Source: Chitinophaga sp. Cy-1792 (lineage in GTDB: Bacteria > Bacteroidota > Bacteroidia > Chitinophagales > Chitinophagaceae). Taken from it: a DNA stretch of 64,000 nt. A program made the position numbers and the translations under genes. The stretch covers positions 434,001-498,000 of the forward strand of contig NZ_VWWO01000003.1 in NCBI RefSeq assembly GCF_011752935.1, read 5' to 3'. The notes under the pieces were generated by a model. That model worked only from the letters and a program-made list of their open reading frames with translations, was not told the DNA's origin and made no database searches. Below are positions 33,920-43,008 of this stretch, piece after piece (the first letter of the stretch is position 1; every line of letters begins with the position of its first letter).

Positions 33920-34672
33920 TTGGAAGCAGAAAAGTCATGGTTTAAAGATTGGTTTAATTCTCCCTATTATCATTTGCTGTACAGCAATCGTGATGAAAAG
34001 GAGGCTGCTTCATTCATTGACAAACTCATTGCCTACCTGCAGCCTGGTCCGGATGCAGAAATGCTGGATGTGGCCTGTGGCCGTGGCCGCCATGCGAAAT
34101 ACCTGGCAGACAAGGGCTACTGTGTTACCGGTATCGACCTGTCCACAGAGAGCATCAACGCCGCTAAGAAGTTGGAAAACAGTCATCTGAGCTTCTTTCA
34201 GCATGATATGCGCCTGCCTTTCCGGGTAAATTACTTTGATGTAGTCTTTAATTTCTTTACCAGCTTCGGGTATTTCGATACCCAGCGCGACAATGACAAC
34301 GCGTTGCGTACGCTGAAAAATGCCCTGAAGCCGGGTGGTAAGCTGGTGCTGGACTACCTGAACAGCAACTATGTGGCGGCACATCTTGTTAAAGCTGAAG
34401 TGGTGGAGAAGGACAATGTGGTGTTTGATATCCACCGGGAGCTGAAGGACAGGAAGTTTCTGAAAGAAATTAATATACTTGATAAGGAGAAGCTGAGGAG
34501 ATTGCAATATACAGAGAGTGTGAATGCTTTTACCAGAACAGATTTTGAAGAGATGTTTGCCCATCAGGGTTTAATAATAACCGAAATTTTCGGGGACTAT
34601 CATTTTAACAGCTATGATGCGCAGCGTTCACCGAGGCTGATCATCATCGCTACAAAATCGCAGCCATGCTAG
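33920..34672 (+). CDS. Class I SAM-dependent methyltransferase, TTG start
   Basis: The 250-residue protein begins with TTG at 33920 (MEAEKSWFKDWFNSPYYHLLY). The SAM site is MLDVACGRGRHAKYLADKG (about 50-68), with the acidic residue in VTGIDLS, and FDVVFNFFTSFGYF and LKPGGKLVLDYLN follow. The substrate is unknown. The first residues resemble small-molecule methyltransferases that sit in envelope operons. It lies between the LtaS-like gene (2-nt gap) and the PAP2 gene (7-nt overlap), so a linked role in envelope lipid chemistry is possible. Confidence 0.9.
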   Translation: MEAEKSWFKDWFNSPYYHLLYSNRDEKEAASFIDKLIAYLQPGPDAEMLDVACGRGRHAKYLADKGYCVTGIDLSTESINAAKKLENSHLSFFQHDMRLPFRVNYFDVVFNFFTSFGYFDTQRDNDNALRTLKNALKPGGKLVLDYLNSNYVAAHLVKAEVVEKDNVVFDIHRELKDRKFLKEINILDKEKLRRLQYTESVNAFTRTDFEEMFAHQGLIITEIFGDYHFNSYDAQRSPRLIIIATKSQPC

Positions 34673-35250
34673 AATCACTACTTCGCGGCGATCTCAGGTT
34701 ATTTTTACATATCAACGGGCAGTGGCATAACGGCGTGTTGGATGTGATCATGCCCATGTTGCGGGAGCCTTTTATGTGGGCGCCGCTCTATTTATTCCTG
34801 GCTTTGTTTGTTACTATTAACTATGGCTGGAAAGGGCTTTTCTGGATCGCTTTTTTCCTGATAACATTCGGGGTGTCAGACCAGGCAAGTCTGTTCCTGA
34901 AGGAATATATCGGGCGTTTACGGCCCTGCCGGGACCCGATTGTATCGCACTATACCCGTGTTTTGGTGGTGTATTGTCCGAGGAGCGGGAGCTTTACTTC
35001 CAATCACGCAGCCAACCATTTTGCGCTGGCTATGTTTTGTTTCTTAACTTTAAAATCATCTTTCGGCCGATATACCTGGTTATTTTTCCTTTGGGCAGCA
35101 GCGATCAGCTATGCCCAGGTATATGTAGGTGTTCACTATCCCCTGGATGTTACCGGTGGGGGCGTGATGGGCGCTTTCTTCGGGTTTCTGAGCGGTAGCT
35201 TCTTCAAGCGCCGTATAAAGCTGGAACTGAAACCTGAACTGACAACATGA
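34666..35250 (+). CDS. PAP2-family membrane phosphatase
   Basis: The 194-residue integral membrane protein carries the three lipid-phosphatase motifs: KEYIGRLRPCRDP, SFTSNHAANHF and YVGVHYPLDVTGG. About five membrane helices surround them. Family members dephosphorylate undecaprenyl diphosphate, phosphatidic acid or lipid A. The exact substrate cannot be read here. It overlaps the methyltransferase by 7 nt and the ZIP gene by 4 nt, as part of a compact operon with the LtaS-like gene. Confidence 0.92.
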   Translation: MLESLLRGDLRLFLHINGQWHNGVLDVIMPMLREPFMWAPLYLFLALFVTINYGWKGLFWIAFFLITFGVSDQASLFLKEYIGRLRPCRDPIVSHYTRVLVVYCPRSGSFTSNHAANHFALAMFCFLTLKSSFGRYTWLFFLWAAAISYAQVYVGVHYPLDVTGGGVMGAFFGFLSGSFFKRRIKLELKPELTT

Positions 35251-35981
35251 ACTGGAACTATCTGATACTGGTACTGGCTGCAACGATCGCCGGCGGAATT
35301 ATCCCGATGACGGTGCGGCGGGTTAGTGCCAACTTTTCTATCTATCTGCTGGCATTTACCGGCGCCTTCCTGTTTGGAGTAACGATCATGCATCTGCTCC
35401 CGGAAGTATATCATGAGCTGGGCCATATGGCCGGCGCCTATATTGTACTGGGTTTCTTCCTGCAGGTATTCCTGCAGCAGCTGTCGCACGGAATGGAACA
35501 TGGCCACAGCCATATTCCGACAGAAACGCATCATCACCATATAGCGGTAACGCCGTTGTTGCTGGGGTTGTCTATCCATGCCTTTATGGAAGGTATCCCG
35601 CTGGGCTTCACCTATGAAGACCAGTCTGCCCTGCCGTCGCTGATGGTTGGGGTTGCTGCGCATAAGATCCCGGAAGCGATGACGCTGATCACCGTGATGA
35701 TGCATGCGCATAAAAGCCGTAAACAATTGTGGCAGATATTGATCATCTTTGCATTGGTGACACCTGTGGCTGCCATCCTGGCCGGATGGCTGGGAAGTAA
35801 ATCAGCGATGGTGTCGCATTATCTGATCTATCTTGTGGCCCTGGTTATCGGTGCATTTCTGCATATTTCAACAACAATTTTTTACGAATCAGGTACCAAA
35901 CACCACGAGCTGAGCAAGCGTAAAGTACTGGCAATAGCACTTGGACTGGGACTGGCATTTCTTACCCTTATATTTGAATAA
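35247..35981 (+). CDS. ZIP family divalent metal transporter
   Basis: The 244-residue membrane protein has the ZIP metal-path motifs MHLLPEVYHE, HAFMEGIPLGF and VAAHKIPEAMT. A His-rich cytoplasmic loop (HGMEHGHSHIPTETHHHH, about residues 78-95) lies between helices 3 and 4. It probably imports Zn(II), Fe(II) or a related metal. It overlaps the PAP2 gene and precedes the CorC-type gene by 24 nt. Confidence 0.92.
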   Translation: MNWNYLILVLAATIAGGIIPMTVRRVSANFSIYLLAFTGAFLFGVTIMHLLPEVYHELGHMAGAYIVLGFFLQVFLQQLSHGMEHGHSHIPTETHHHHIAVTPLLLGLSIHAFMEGIPLGFTYEDQSALPSLMVGVAAHKIPEAMTLITVMMHAHKSRKQLWQILIIFALVTPVAAILAGWLGSKSAMVSHYLIYLVALVIGAFLHISTTIFYESGTKHHELSKRKVLAIALGLGLAFLTLIFE

Positions 35982-36005
35982 TTAATTATTTTTAGACTTT
36001 AAATC

Positions 36006-37298
36006 ATGGAAGTCGTCATAATCTTCATCCTCATTTTGCTCAATGGCATTTTCTCGATGTCGGAAATCGCAATGGTCTCGGCCCGAAAAGTTAGGTTAGA
36101 GAACCAGGCAAATAAAGGGGATGAAAAAGCAAAAGCCGCATTGAAGCTGGCTGGTAATCCGGACAAGTTTTTATCAACTGTCCAGATCGGCATCACACTT
36201 ATTGGTATTCTTACCGGTATTTATTCAGGAGAAAACATCAAAACAGATGTGGTGGCCTGGCTGAATACATTCCCCAGGTTACAACCCTATAGCAGCGGGC
36301 TTGCTACTACGCTGATCGTGGTGGTGATCACCTATTTTTCCCTTGTATTTGGAGAACTGGTTCCCAAAAGAATGGGGCTCGCAAAGCCGGAATCTATCGC
36401 CAAAAGCCTGGCAAAGCCTATGCAGTTTCTTTCCTGGCTTACCTTTCCGTTTATCTGGTTATTAAGTGCCTCTACCAATGTAATCGTGAAGCTGTTCAGC
36501 ATACAGCCCAGGGATACGCATGTAACGGAGGAAGAGATAAAAGCTATTATCAATGAGGGTACCAACTCCGGCGCCGTAGAGGAAACGGAGCAGGAAATCA
36601 TTGAAAGGGTTTTTCATCTGGGAGATAGAAATATTACCTCGCTGATGACCCACAGAACAGATATTACCTGGCTCGACATCAACGAAGTGGCCGGTACCTA
36701 TCAGCAAAAAATCCAGGACAGTATGCATTCCGTTTACCCGGTTTGCGATGGGGCCGTGGATTTGCTGAAGGGGGTGGTCTCGATAAAGGATCTGTACCTT
36801 GTTGGCGGCAAATCGTTGCCACTGGCGCAGATCATGAAGAAACCACTGTTTGTTCCTGAAAACAATACCGCTTACCAGGTGCTGGAGAAGTTTAAGGAGA
36901 CCCATATTCACGCTGCCTTTATCGTAGATGAGTATGGCACCTTCCTGGGAATGATCACGCTGAATGACATTCTCGAAGCTATAGTAGGGGATATGCCGGA
37001 AACAGAAGAGTACGATGACTATAATATGGTACTCCGTGAAGATGGCAGCTACCTGGTGGATGCACAGATTCCTTTCTATGATTTTCTGGCAGAATTTGAT
37101 AAAGAGGACTGGATGAACGAATTTGAGCAGGATTTTGATACCCTGGCAGGTTTTATACTCCATCATCAGGAACATATTCCTAAGACGGGCGAGAAATTCA
37201 CCTGGAGAGGTTTTACATTTGAGATTGTGGATATGGATGCACACCGTATTGATAAAGTCCTGGTGATACCACCTATGCAAACTGTAGAAGAAGGATGA
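36006..37298 (+). CDS. CNNM/CorC-type hemolysin-family transport protein
   Basis: The 430-residue protein has an N-terminal DUF21/CNNM membrane domain (about 1-190, including VQIGITLIGILTGIYSG), a CBS-domain pair (about 205-330, with MTHRTDITWLD and FIVDEYGTFLGMITLNDILEAIVGD) and a C-terminal CorC/HlyC domain (about 345-425). Family members are linked to magnesium or cobalt efflux. The label hemolysin is historical. It may share the upstream operon of envelope and metal genes. A promoter of the pigment cluster begins after its stop. Confidence 0.92.
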   Translation: MEVVIIFILILLNGIFSMSEIAMVSARKVRLENQANKGDEKAKAALKLAGNPDKFLSTVQIGITLIGILTGIYSGENIKTDVVAWLNTFPRLQPYSSGLATTLIVVVITYFSLVFGELVPKRMGLAKPESIAKSLAKPMQFLSWLTFPFIWLLSASTNVIVKLFSIQPRDTHVTEEEIKAIINEGTNSGAVEETEQEIIERVFHLGDRNITSLMTHRTDITWLDINEVAGTYQQKIQDSMHSVYPVCDGAVDLLKGVVSIKDLYLVGGKSLPLAQIMKKPLFVPENNTAYQVLEKFKETHIHAAFIVDEYGTFLGMITLNDILEAIVGDMPETEEYDDYNMVLREDGSYLVDAQIPFYDFLAEFDKEDWMNEFEQDFDTLAGFILHHQEHIPKTGEKFTWRGFTFEIVDMDAHRIDKVLVIPPMQTVEEG

Positions 37299-37370
37299 GC
37301 TTCCCCCATTAAAATGCGTAAAAACCGCCAACGTAGTTATCCGTATTTATAGAACGGAGTGGTCTAAATA

Positions 37371-37401
37371 TTTGAAGAAACGAAGCTTTATACTATTTTT
37401 G
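37371..37401 (+). promoter_or_regulatory. Main promoter of the flexirubin-type cluster
   Basis: TTTG at 37371-37374 and TATTTTTG at 37394-37401 are separated by exactly 19 nt, a full match to the Bacteroidota TTTG-N19-TAnnTTTG consensus. The expected start near 37408 gives a 5' leader of about 37 nt before the ammonia-lyase gene. Confidence 0.87.
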
Positions 37402-37444
37402 AGCACTTTTTTACATAAACAATTAATATAATTTAATAGTAACC

Positions 37445-38980
37445 ATGGTTGCAATAGGAAGTAAGGCGCTGTCCCTGGAAGAAGTTTACAGGGTACTTTA
37501 TGGCGGTGAAGAGCTGGTATTGGATGCAGCGGCTTTACAACAAGTGGAAGCCAGTTTTACCTTTCTCCGTCAATTTTCTGCGAAGAAGCTGATATATGGA
37601 ATTAACACCGGTTTTGGGCCTATGGCACAGTACCGGATATCTGATGAAGATACTTTCCAGTTGCAATATAACCTGATCCGAAGCCACAGTAGCGGTTCCG
37701 GTAAGCTGATGTCGCCATTGCACACCAAAGGGCTGATGATAGCGCGTTTGAGCAGCTTTATGCAGGCACATTCCGGTATTCACCCTGAAGTAGTGGAACT
37801 GCTCAGGGACCTGATTAATAAAAACGTATACCCTTGCGTGTTTGAACACGGTGGCGTAGGTGCCTCCGGCGACCTCGTACAGCTGGCCCACCTGGCACTG
37901 GTGCTGATCGGCGAAGGGGAAGTATGGTATGAAGATAAATTACAGCCTACGGCAGATGTTTACGCACGACTGGGGCTGAAACCTATAGGCATTCACGTTA
38001 GAGAAGGTCTGGCAATTATCAATGGTACATCTGCCATGACGGGTATCGGTCTGGTAAACCTGATCGAAGCAAAACGCCTGCTGTCATGGGCTACTACCAT
38101 TTCTGCCATGATCAACGAAATCGTGGAAGCATATGATGATCATCTCTCTTCAGAATTAAATATTGTGAAGAAACACGAAGGACAGAACAAAATTGCCGCC
38201 ACCATGCGTGAAGTACTGGTGGGCAGCAAAATGGTCCGCCATCGCCCTGATCATCTTTATAAAGAACACGAACAGGAAATCTTTAAAGATAAAGTACAGG
38301 AATACTACTCCCTCCGCTGTGTACCACAGATCCTGGGGCCGGTGTACGACACCCTGAAACAGGCCGAAGCCACTGTTGTTGGTGAGTTGAACTCTGTGAG
38401 TGACAACCCGGTGGTAGACCACAAAGCAGAAAACGTATTCCATGGTGGTAATTTCCACGGCGATTACATCTCCCTGGAAATGGATAAAATTAAAATCGCC
38501 ATCACCAAACTGTCGATGTTATCTGAGCGTCAGCTCAATTACCTCATGAACGAAAAGCTGAACCATAAGTTCCCGCCGTTCATGAACCTGGGTAAACTGG
38601 GACTGAATTTCGGTATGCAGGGTGTGCAGTTTACAGCAACCTCTACCGTAGCAGAAAACCAGACATTATCCTTCCCGATGTATGTTCATAGTATTCCTAA
38701 TAATAATGATAATCAGGATATTGTGAGCATGGGTTGCAATGCCGCGGTGATGACCAACAAGGTAATCAGCAATACATTTGAAGTGCTGAGTATCCAGGTG
38801 ATGACCATGTTGCAGGCAGTGGATTACCTGAATTGTCAGGATAGACTGGCGGCGTTCTCACACAAAATATACACGGATGTGAGAGCTATTTTCCCTAAAT
38901 TTATTGAAGACAGTCCAAGGTATAAGGACCTTCAGCAGATTAAGGAGTACCTGCTGACAAACCAGCCGGTTACGATTTAA
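37445..38980 (+). CDS. Tyrosine ammonia-lyase (aromatic amino acid lyase, MIO family)
   Basis: The 511-residue protein contains the MIO-forming Ala140-Ser141-Gly142 in GGVGASGDLVQLAHL, the catalytic tyrosine region YGINTGFGPMAQYRI (Tyr51), LQYNLIRSHSSGSGK, NGTSAMTG, QEYYSLRCVPQILGP and NNNDNQDIVS. These segments are very close, from memory, to the characterised Flavobacterium johnsoniae tyrosine ammonia-lyase. It should therefore supply 4-coumarate as the aryl starter of the polyene. The position at the head of an aryl-polyene cluster and the lack of hut genes argue against histidine ammonia-lyase. An 8-bp inverted repeat (38981-38988 with 39005-39012) follows in the 90-nt gap. Confidence 0.93.
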   Translation: MVAIGSKALSLEEVYRVLYGGEELVLDAAALQQVEASFTFLRQFSAKKLIYGINTGFGPMAQYRISDEDTFQLQYNLIRSHSSGSGKLMSPLHTKGLMIARLSSFMQAHSGIHPEVVELLRDLINKNVYPCVFEHGGVGASGDLVQLAHLALVLIGEGEVWYEDKLQPTADVYARLGLKPIGIHVREGLAIINGTSAMTGIGLVNLIEAKRLLSWATTISAMINEIVEAYDDHLSSELNIVKKHEGQNKIAATMREVLVGSKMVRHRPDHLYKEHEQEIFKDKVQEYYSLRCVPQILGPVYDTLKQAEATVVGELNSVSDNPVVDHKAENVFHGGNFHGDYISLEMDKIKIAITKLSMLSERQLNYLMNEKLNHKFPPFMNLGKLGLNFGMQGVQFTATSTVAENQTLSFPMYVHSIPNNNDNQDIVSMGCNAAVMTNKVISNTFEVLSIQVMTMLQAVDYLNCQDRLAAFSHKIYTDVRAIFPKFIEDSPRYKDLQQIKEYLLTNQPVTI

Positions 38981-39070
38981 TCAGACTGGCCTGATAATTG
39001 AAAACAGTCTGAGCAGCATTACATAGTAAATAAATGGCCGTAGTAAAGTATGGCATAAACGAATCAATCG

Positions 39071-39799
39071 ATGAAATGTGCGTTAATTACAGGTGGTTCC
39101 AGGGGTATAGGCAGAGCGGTATGTGTGAAGATGGCGGAACTGGGCTACCATGTGCTTATCAATTATAAGGGCAATGAAGCAGCGGCACAGGAAACGCTGG
39201 AAGCTGTGAAAAATGCCGGGAGTACGGGAGAATTATTGCAATTCAATGTAGGCGAGGCAGAAGAAGTGAAAAGTGTATTGGGAGGCTGGATAGAATCGCA
39301 TAAAGAAGACCAGATCGAAGTATTGGTGAACAATGCAGGTATCCGTGAGGATGGCCTGATGTTCATGATGAGCGAAGCACAATGGTCCAACGTATTGAAT
39401 ATCAGCTTAAATGGCTTTTACCATGTTACCAAGCAGGTATTAAGCAGTATGTTGATGAAGCGTTACGGAAGGATTATCAATATGGTGTCGTTGTCCGGTA
39501 TTAAGGGACTGGCGGGCCAGACCAACTATTCAGCCGCCAAGGCGGGCGTAATAGGCGCCACCAAAGCATTGGCGCAGGAAATTGCTAAACGTGGAGTAAC
39601 TGTCAACGCCGTAGCACCAGGTTTTATAAAAACAGATATGACTGCCGAGCTGAATGAAAAGGAGCTCGCAGCACAAGTGCCAATGAACCGTTTCGGTACC
39701 GCCGAAGAAGTAGCAGAAGCAGTGGCTTTCTTTGCTTCAAAGGGCGCCTCTTACATTACCGGGGAGGTATTGAGTATCAACGGAGGTTTATATACCTGA
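39071..39799 (+). CDS. 3-oxoacyl-ACP reductase (FabG-like SDR)
   Basis: The 242-residue short-chain dehydrogenase has the NADP site TGGSRGIG (7-14), the NNAG motif at VNNAGIREDG, the catalytic Ser in SLSGIKGLAG, the YxxxK motif in NYSAAKAGVIG and the C-terminal ITGEVLSINGGLYT. In this cluster it probably reduces the beta-keto group of the growing polyene, the role of ApeQ in characterised aryl-polyene systems. It follows the lyase by 90 nt and precedes a ketosynthase by 34 nt. Confidence 0.93.
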   Translation: MKCALITGGSRGIGRAVCVKMAELGYHVLINYKGNEAAAQETLEAVKNAGSTGELLQFNVGEAEEVKSVLGGWIESHKEDQIEVLVNNAGIREDGLMFMMSEAQWSNVLNISLNGFYHVTKQVLSSMLMKRYGRIINMVSLSGIKGLAGQTNYSAAKAGVIGATKALAQEIAKRGVTVNAVAPGFIKTDMTAELNEKELAAQVPMNRFGTAEEVAEAVAFFASKGASYITGEVLSINGGLYT

Positions 39800-39833
39800 T
39801 AAATAATCCAACAATAAGTTAACCGTAGCCATT

Positions 39834-41057
39834 ATGAACCGAGTTGTGATCACTGGACTGGGAATCTACTCCTGCATTGGTAAAGACCTGCAGGCAGTGA
39901 GAGATTCATTGTATCAGGGGAAGTCAGGGATTATCCTGGACCCTGAAAGGAAAGCTTTTGGTTATCGTTCCGGGCTGACGGGCTATGTAGCTCGTCCTGA
40001 GCTGAAAGGCCTGCTGGACCGACGTGCCCGCCTGATGATGCCTGAACAGGCCGAGTATGCCTTTATGGCCACCCGTGAAGCATTGGCGCAGGCAGGTATG
40101 GGCGAGGATTATTTTGAGAAAACACCGGTGGGGCTGTTATATGGAAATGACAGTTCGGCCAAACCCGTGATAGAAGCTACTGATATCATGCGGGAAAAGA
40201 AAGATACCATGCTGGTGGGCTCTGGTTCTGTATTTCAGACCATGAACTCCACTGTAAATATGAACCTGGCTACGATTTTCAAGCTGAGAGGCGTGAATTT
40301 CACGGTGAGTGCGGCTTGTGCCAGTGGCTCCCATGCTATCGGGCTGGGATATATGTTTATCAAGAACGGTATGCAGGATGCGGTTATCTGTGGCGGTGCC
40401 CAGGAGATCAACCTGTATGCCATGGGTAATTTTGATGCGATTGCGGCATTTTCCACCAGGGAGAGTGACCCGACCCGTGCTTCGAGGCCTTTTGACCGCG
40501 ACAGGGACGGGCTCGTGCCTAGTGGCGGTGCGGCTACCGTTATCCTGGAAAGCCTGGAATCTGCGCAGCGCAGAGGGGCTACTATTCTGGGTGAGGTGCT
40601 GGGTTATGGATTTTCTTCCAATGGCGCGCATATCTCCAATCCAACGGTGGACGGGCCGGTCAGGTCTTTGCAGATAGCACTGCAGGATGCTGGCATGAAA
40701 TCTACCGATATTGATTATATCAATGCACATGCGACCAGTACGCCGGCAGGGGATTCCAGTGAAGCGAAGGCGATTTATGAGGTTTTTGGCGGAAATATTC
40801 CGGTGAGCTCCACCAAATCGATGACGGGGCATGAATGCTGGATGGCCGGGGCCAGTGAAATCGTATATTCCATGCTGATGATGCAGAACGATTTCATTGC
40901 ACCTAATATCAACCTGGAAAATCCGGATGACGACGCGGCAAAATTGAATATCGTCAGCAGAACACTTAATAAAAAATTTAATATATTTTTGTCTAACTCT
41001 TTTGGCTTCGGGGGAACAAATTCTTCTCTGATAGTGAAAGGCTGGGAGGGAAAATAG
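39834..41057 (+). CDS. Beta-ketoacyl-ACP synthase (KAS I/II-like), catalytic
   Basis: The 407-residue thiolase-fold enzyme has a complete triad: Cys162 in SAACASGSH, His299 in NAHATSTPAGD and His333 in KSMTGHECW, plus the lysine before it. NSFGFGGTNSSL closes the fold. It is one of three intact ketosynthases in the cluster and probably extends the aryl polyene chain with malonyl-ACP. Which partner protein it pairs with cannot be told from sequence. The next gene is an ACP 218 nt away, with its own likely promoter. Confidence 0.92.
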   Translation: MNRVVITGLGIYSCIGKDLQAVRDSLYQGKSGIILDPERKAFGYRSGLTGYVARPELKGLLDRRARLMMPEQAEYAFMATREALAQAGMGEDYFEKTPVGLLYGNDSSAKPVIEATDIMREKKDTMLVGSGSVFQTMNSTVNMNLATIFKLRGVNFTVSAACASGSHAIGLGYMFIKNGMQDAVICGGAQEINLYAMGNFDAIAAFSTRESDPTRASRPFDRDRDGLVPSGGAATVILESLESAQRRGATILGEVLGYGFSSNGAHISNPTVDGPVRSLQIALQDAGMKSTDIDYINAHATSTPAGDSSEAKAIYEVFGGNIPVSSTKSMTGHECWMAGASEIVYSMLMMQNDFIAPNINLENPDDDAAKLNIVSRTLNKKFNIFLSNSFGFGGTNSSLIVKGWEGK

Positions 41058-41152
41058 TATTAAAACGCCAATTTTCTGAGTATAAAAATCACTAGTTTGG
41101 AGAGGTGGAAAACTCATCAGCCTCGTTGTATGTGTAACTTCCAATATATTCT

Positions 41153-41160
41153 TAACTTTG
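41153..41160 (+). promoter_or_regulatory. Candidate internal promoter (-7 box) before the first ACP gene
   Basis: TAACTTTG is a perfect TAnnTTTG. A TGTG 18 nt upstream is a poor -33. The implied leader of about 110 nt before the ACP is long. It suggests that the ACP and downstream genes can be transcribed independently of the lyase-FabG-KS genes. I see no other gene in 41058-41275. Confidence 0.5.
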
Positions 41161-41275
41161 GCCCCTGGAACAATCGTAGAACACAAGAATTATCAGGATT
41201 GGTTGAAATTTACCCGGAAGGGACCCATATAGGTAACTGTAATTTTTAAATCAACCTATATCTGTTATACATTTT

Positions 41276-41533
41276 ATGGAACTGAAAGAAGTAATAACTG
41301 TCACCAACAAGTTTTTAGTAGAGGAGTTTGAAGCTGACCTCGACGCAATTAAGCCTGAAGCTAATTTGAAAGCTACACTGGACTTAGATAGTCTGGACTA
41401 TATCGACATGGTAGTAGTGATTGAAGATAATTTTGGTTTTAAAGTAAAGCCTGAAGACTTTCAGAGCATTGTCACCTTCCAGGATTTTTACGATTACGTC
41501 ACTGCTCGTATTCAGCAAAAAGAACTAGTATAA
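41276..41533 (+). CDS. Acyl carrier protein
   Basis: The 85-residue protein has the phosphopantetheine motif LDLDSLDYIDMVVVIED, with the modified serine at about residue 38, and the usual helix-II acidic residues. It carries intermediates of polyene synthesis. A second ACP with DSID lies at 48532, as in aryl-polyene systems with two carrier proteins. Its last base is the first base of the next gene's ATG (TAATG), so ACP and acyltransferase are coupled. Confidence 0.93.
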   Translation: MELKEVITVTNKFLVEEFEADLDAIKPEANLKATLDLDSLDYIDMVVVIEDNFGFKVKPEDFQSIVTFQDFYDYVTARIQQKELV

Positions 41534-42405
41534 TGCCGTCCTGGCAGGGAAAGTCGAAGGGGAATAAGCTGGGATACCGTATTTTTATTGGGATCCTGCG
41601 TTATGGGGGTGTATATCCTGCTTATTTCCTGTTAAGGTTTGTGGCCGCGTATTATTTTTTGTTCTCCTGGAGTTCTTCCAAACCCATTTACCGATACTTT
41701 CATGAAAAGATAGGCTATAGCAGGCTGAAGTCCTTATTCAGTTTATATAGCAACTATTATATTTTTGGCCAGACCATCATCGATAAGGTGGTGGTGATGG
41801 CTGATATGGGCAATAAATTCACCTTTGATTTTGACGGGGAGGAGCATTTGCGCCAGCTGGTTGCCGGTGGCAAGGGCGGAATTATGCTCAGTGCGCATTT
41901 AGGTAACTGGGAAGTAGCGGGGCACCTGTTTAAGCGGCTGAATGCCCGAATTAATATTGTCATGTTTGACGGGGAGCATCAGCGTATCAAAGAGTACCTG
42001 GCATCCGTTACCGGCGGCAGAAATGTGAATATTATCGTTCTAAAGGACGATTTATCGCATATTTATGCCATTAATGAAGCCTTGAGTAACCAGGAGCTGG
42101 TGTGCATGCATGCCGACAGGTTTCTGCCCGGCAATAAGACCATGACCGCTGATTTGCTGGGATCTCCGGCACATTTTCCGCTGGGGCCCTTTCTGCTGGC
42201 AGCCACCTTCAGGGTGCCTGTTTGCGGCGTTTATGCCTTTAAGGAATCCGCCACCCATTATCATTTTTATTCAACCGAGCCGAAAGTTTACAACGGACGT
42301 CGTGAACAGGAGCTGGCACTGAATGATTTTGTAGCAGGTATGGAAGAGAAAATCAGGAAATATCCTACCCAATGGTTTAATTATTACGACTTCTGGGTAG
42401 AATAA
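41533..42405 (+). CDS. LpxL/HtrB-like lysophospholipid acyltransferase
   Basis: The 290-residue protein is of the lipid A biosynthesis acyltransferase type. An N-terminal membrane anchor (about 18-46) is followed by the catalytic HX4D-like segment SAHLGNWEVAG and by NIVMFDGEHQR, MHADRFLPGNKT and FPLGPFLLA. It is a candidate for transferring the aryl polyenoyl chain from ACP to an alcohol acceptor, which in flexirubins is a dialkylresorcinol. That acceptor role is inference. It overlaps the ACP gene by one base. Confidence 0.88.
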   Translation: MPSWQGKSKGNKLGYRIFIGILRYGGVYPAYFLLRFVAAYYFLFSWSSSKPIYRYFHEKIGYSRLKSLFSLYSNYYIFGQTIIDKVVVMADMGNKFTFDFDGEEHLRQLVAGGKGGIMLSAHLGNWEVAGHLFKRLNARINIVMFDGEHQRIKEYLASVTGGRNVNIIVLKDDLSHIYAINEALSNQELVCMHADRFLPGNKTMTADLLGSPAHFPLGPFLLAATFRVPVCGVYAFKESATHYHFYSTEPKVYNGRREQELALNDFVAGMEEKIRKYPTQWFNYYDFWVE

Positions 42406-42576
42406 AGGGTATAATACCAGATATTTATCTTATTGAAAAAATTATAAACCGAATAACCAGCCAGTTTAAAGGGTTATTACGCTATCCTGTATCTTTAAAT
42501 CTGCGTGTTATTACTGTTAATAATTTCGTATAATTCTATTTACTTCGTATTTCTTTTTTTACAATAATTTGTGAAG

Positions 42577-42996
42577 ATGTTTATTCATACCGACGATATT
42601 ACCGCATATATTCCGCAACGCGCGCCAATTGTAATGATCAGTGGAATCCTGGCAGTAGAAGGGCCTGTTACCCGTACTGCGTTGAATATTGCCCCCGATA
42701 ATATTTTTGTGGAGAATGGATACTTTATTGCGCCGGGGCTGATGGAAAATATGGCCCAGACGGCTGCTGCGCGTGTCGGTTATATCGCGCGACAGGAAAA
42801 TACACCGGTGCCACTGGGTTTTATTGGCGCCGTAAAGGATTTTGAAATATTTGAATTGCCACCAGCAGGAGCCACCATCGAAACCACCACCGAAATTACC
42901 GGACAGGTATTCAATGCTACCATGGTCAATGCCAAAGTAGTGTATCAGGATAAGGTGATGGCGCAGTGCGAACTGAAAATATTCATCAACCCCTAA
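42577..42996 (+). CDS. Hotdog-fold 3-hydroxyacyl-ACP dehydratase-like protein
   Basis: The protein of about 139 residues starts at the ATG at 42577; a GTG two codons earlier is also possible. It begins MFIHTDDITAYIPQRAPIVMISGI and continues with FIAPGLMENMAQTAAARVGYI and a beta-rich second half. This pattern matches the FabZ-like dehydratases of aryl-polyene clusters (the ApeP type), where the dehydratase is short and the central helix carries the catalytic acidic residue. It is preceded by a 165-nt gap in which I see only a weak promoter-like TATCTTTA at 42490. Confidence 0.82.
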   Translation: MFIHTDDITAYIPQRAPIVMISGILAVEGPVTRTALNIAPDNIFVENGYFIAPGLMENMAQTAAARVGYIARQENTPVPLGFIGAVKDFEIFELPPAGATIETTTEITGQVFNATMVNAKVVYQDKVMAQCELKIFINP

Positions 42997-43008
42997 AATA
43001 TAATCAAT

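Noticed and set aside
36462..37331. A 289-codon minus-strand frame opposite the CorC-type gene
   Set aside because: The plus strand is an intact DUF21-CBS-CorC protein, and the opposite frame has no recognisable motif.
37445..38980. Histidine ammonia-lyase (hutH) for the MIO enzyme
   Set aside because: There are no hut genes nearby. It heads an aryl-polyene cluster, and its substrate-loop sequence is close to the known F. johnsoniae tyrosine ammonia-lyase.
40137..41186. A 349-codon minus-strand frame opposite a ketosynthase gene
   Set aside because: The plus strand encodes a complete ketosynthase with all catalytic residues. The opposite frame is His/Arg-rich with no domain and is a codon shadow.
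42406..42570. An internal promoter before the hotdog dehydratase
   Set aside because: TATCTTTA at 42490 is a near match to the -7 box, but no -33 element is present at the right distance.
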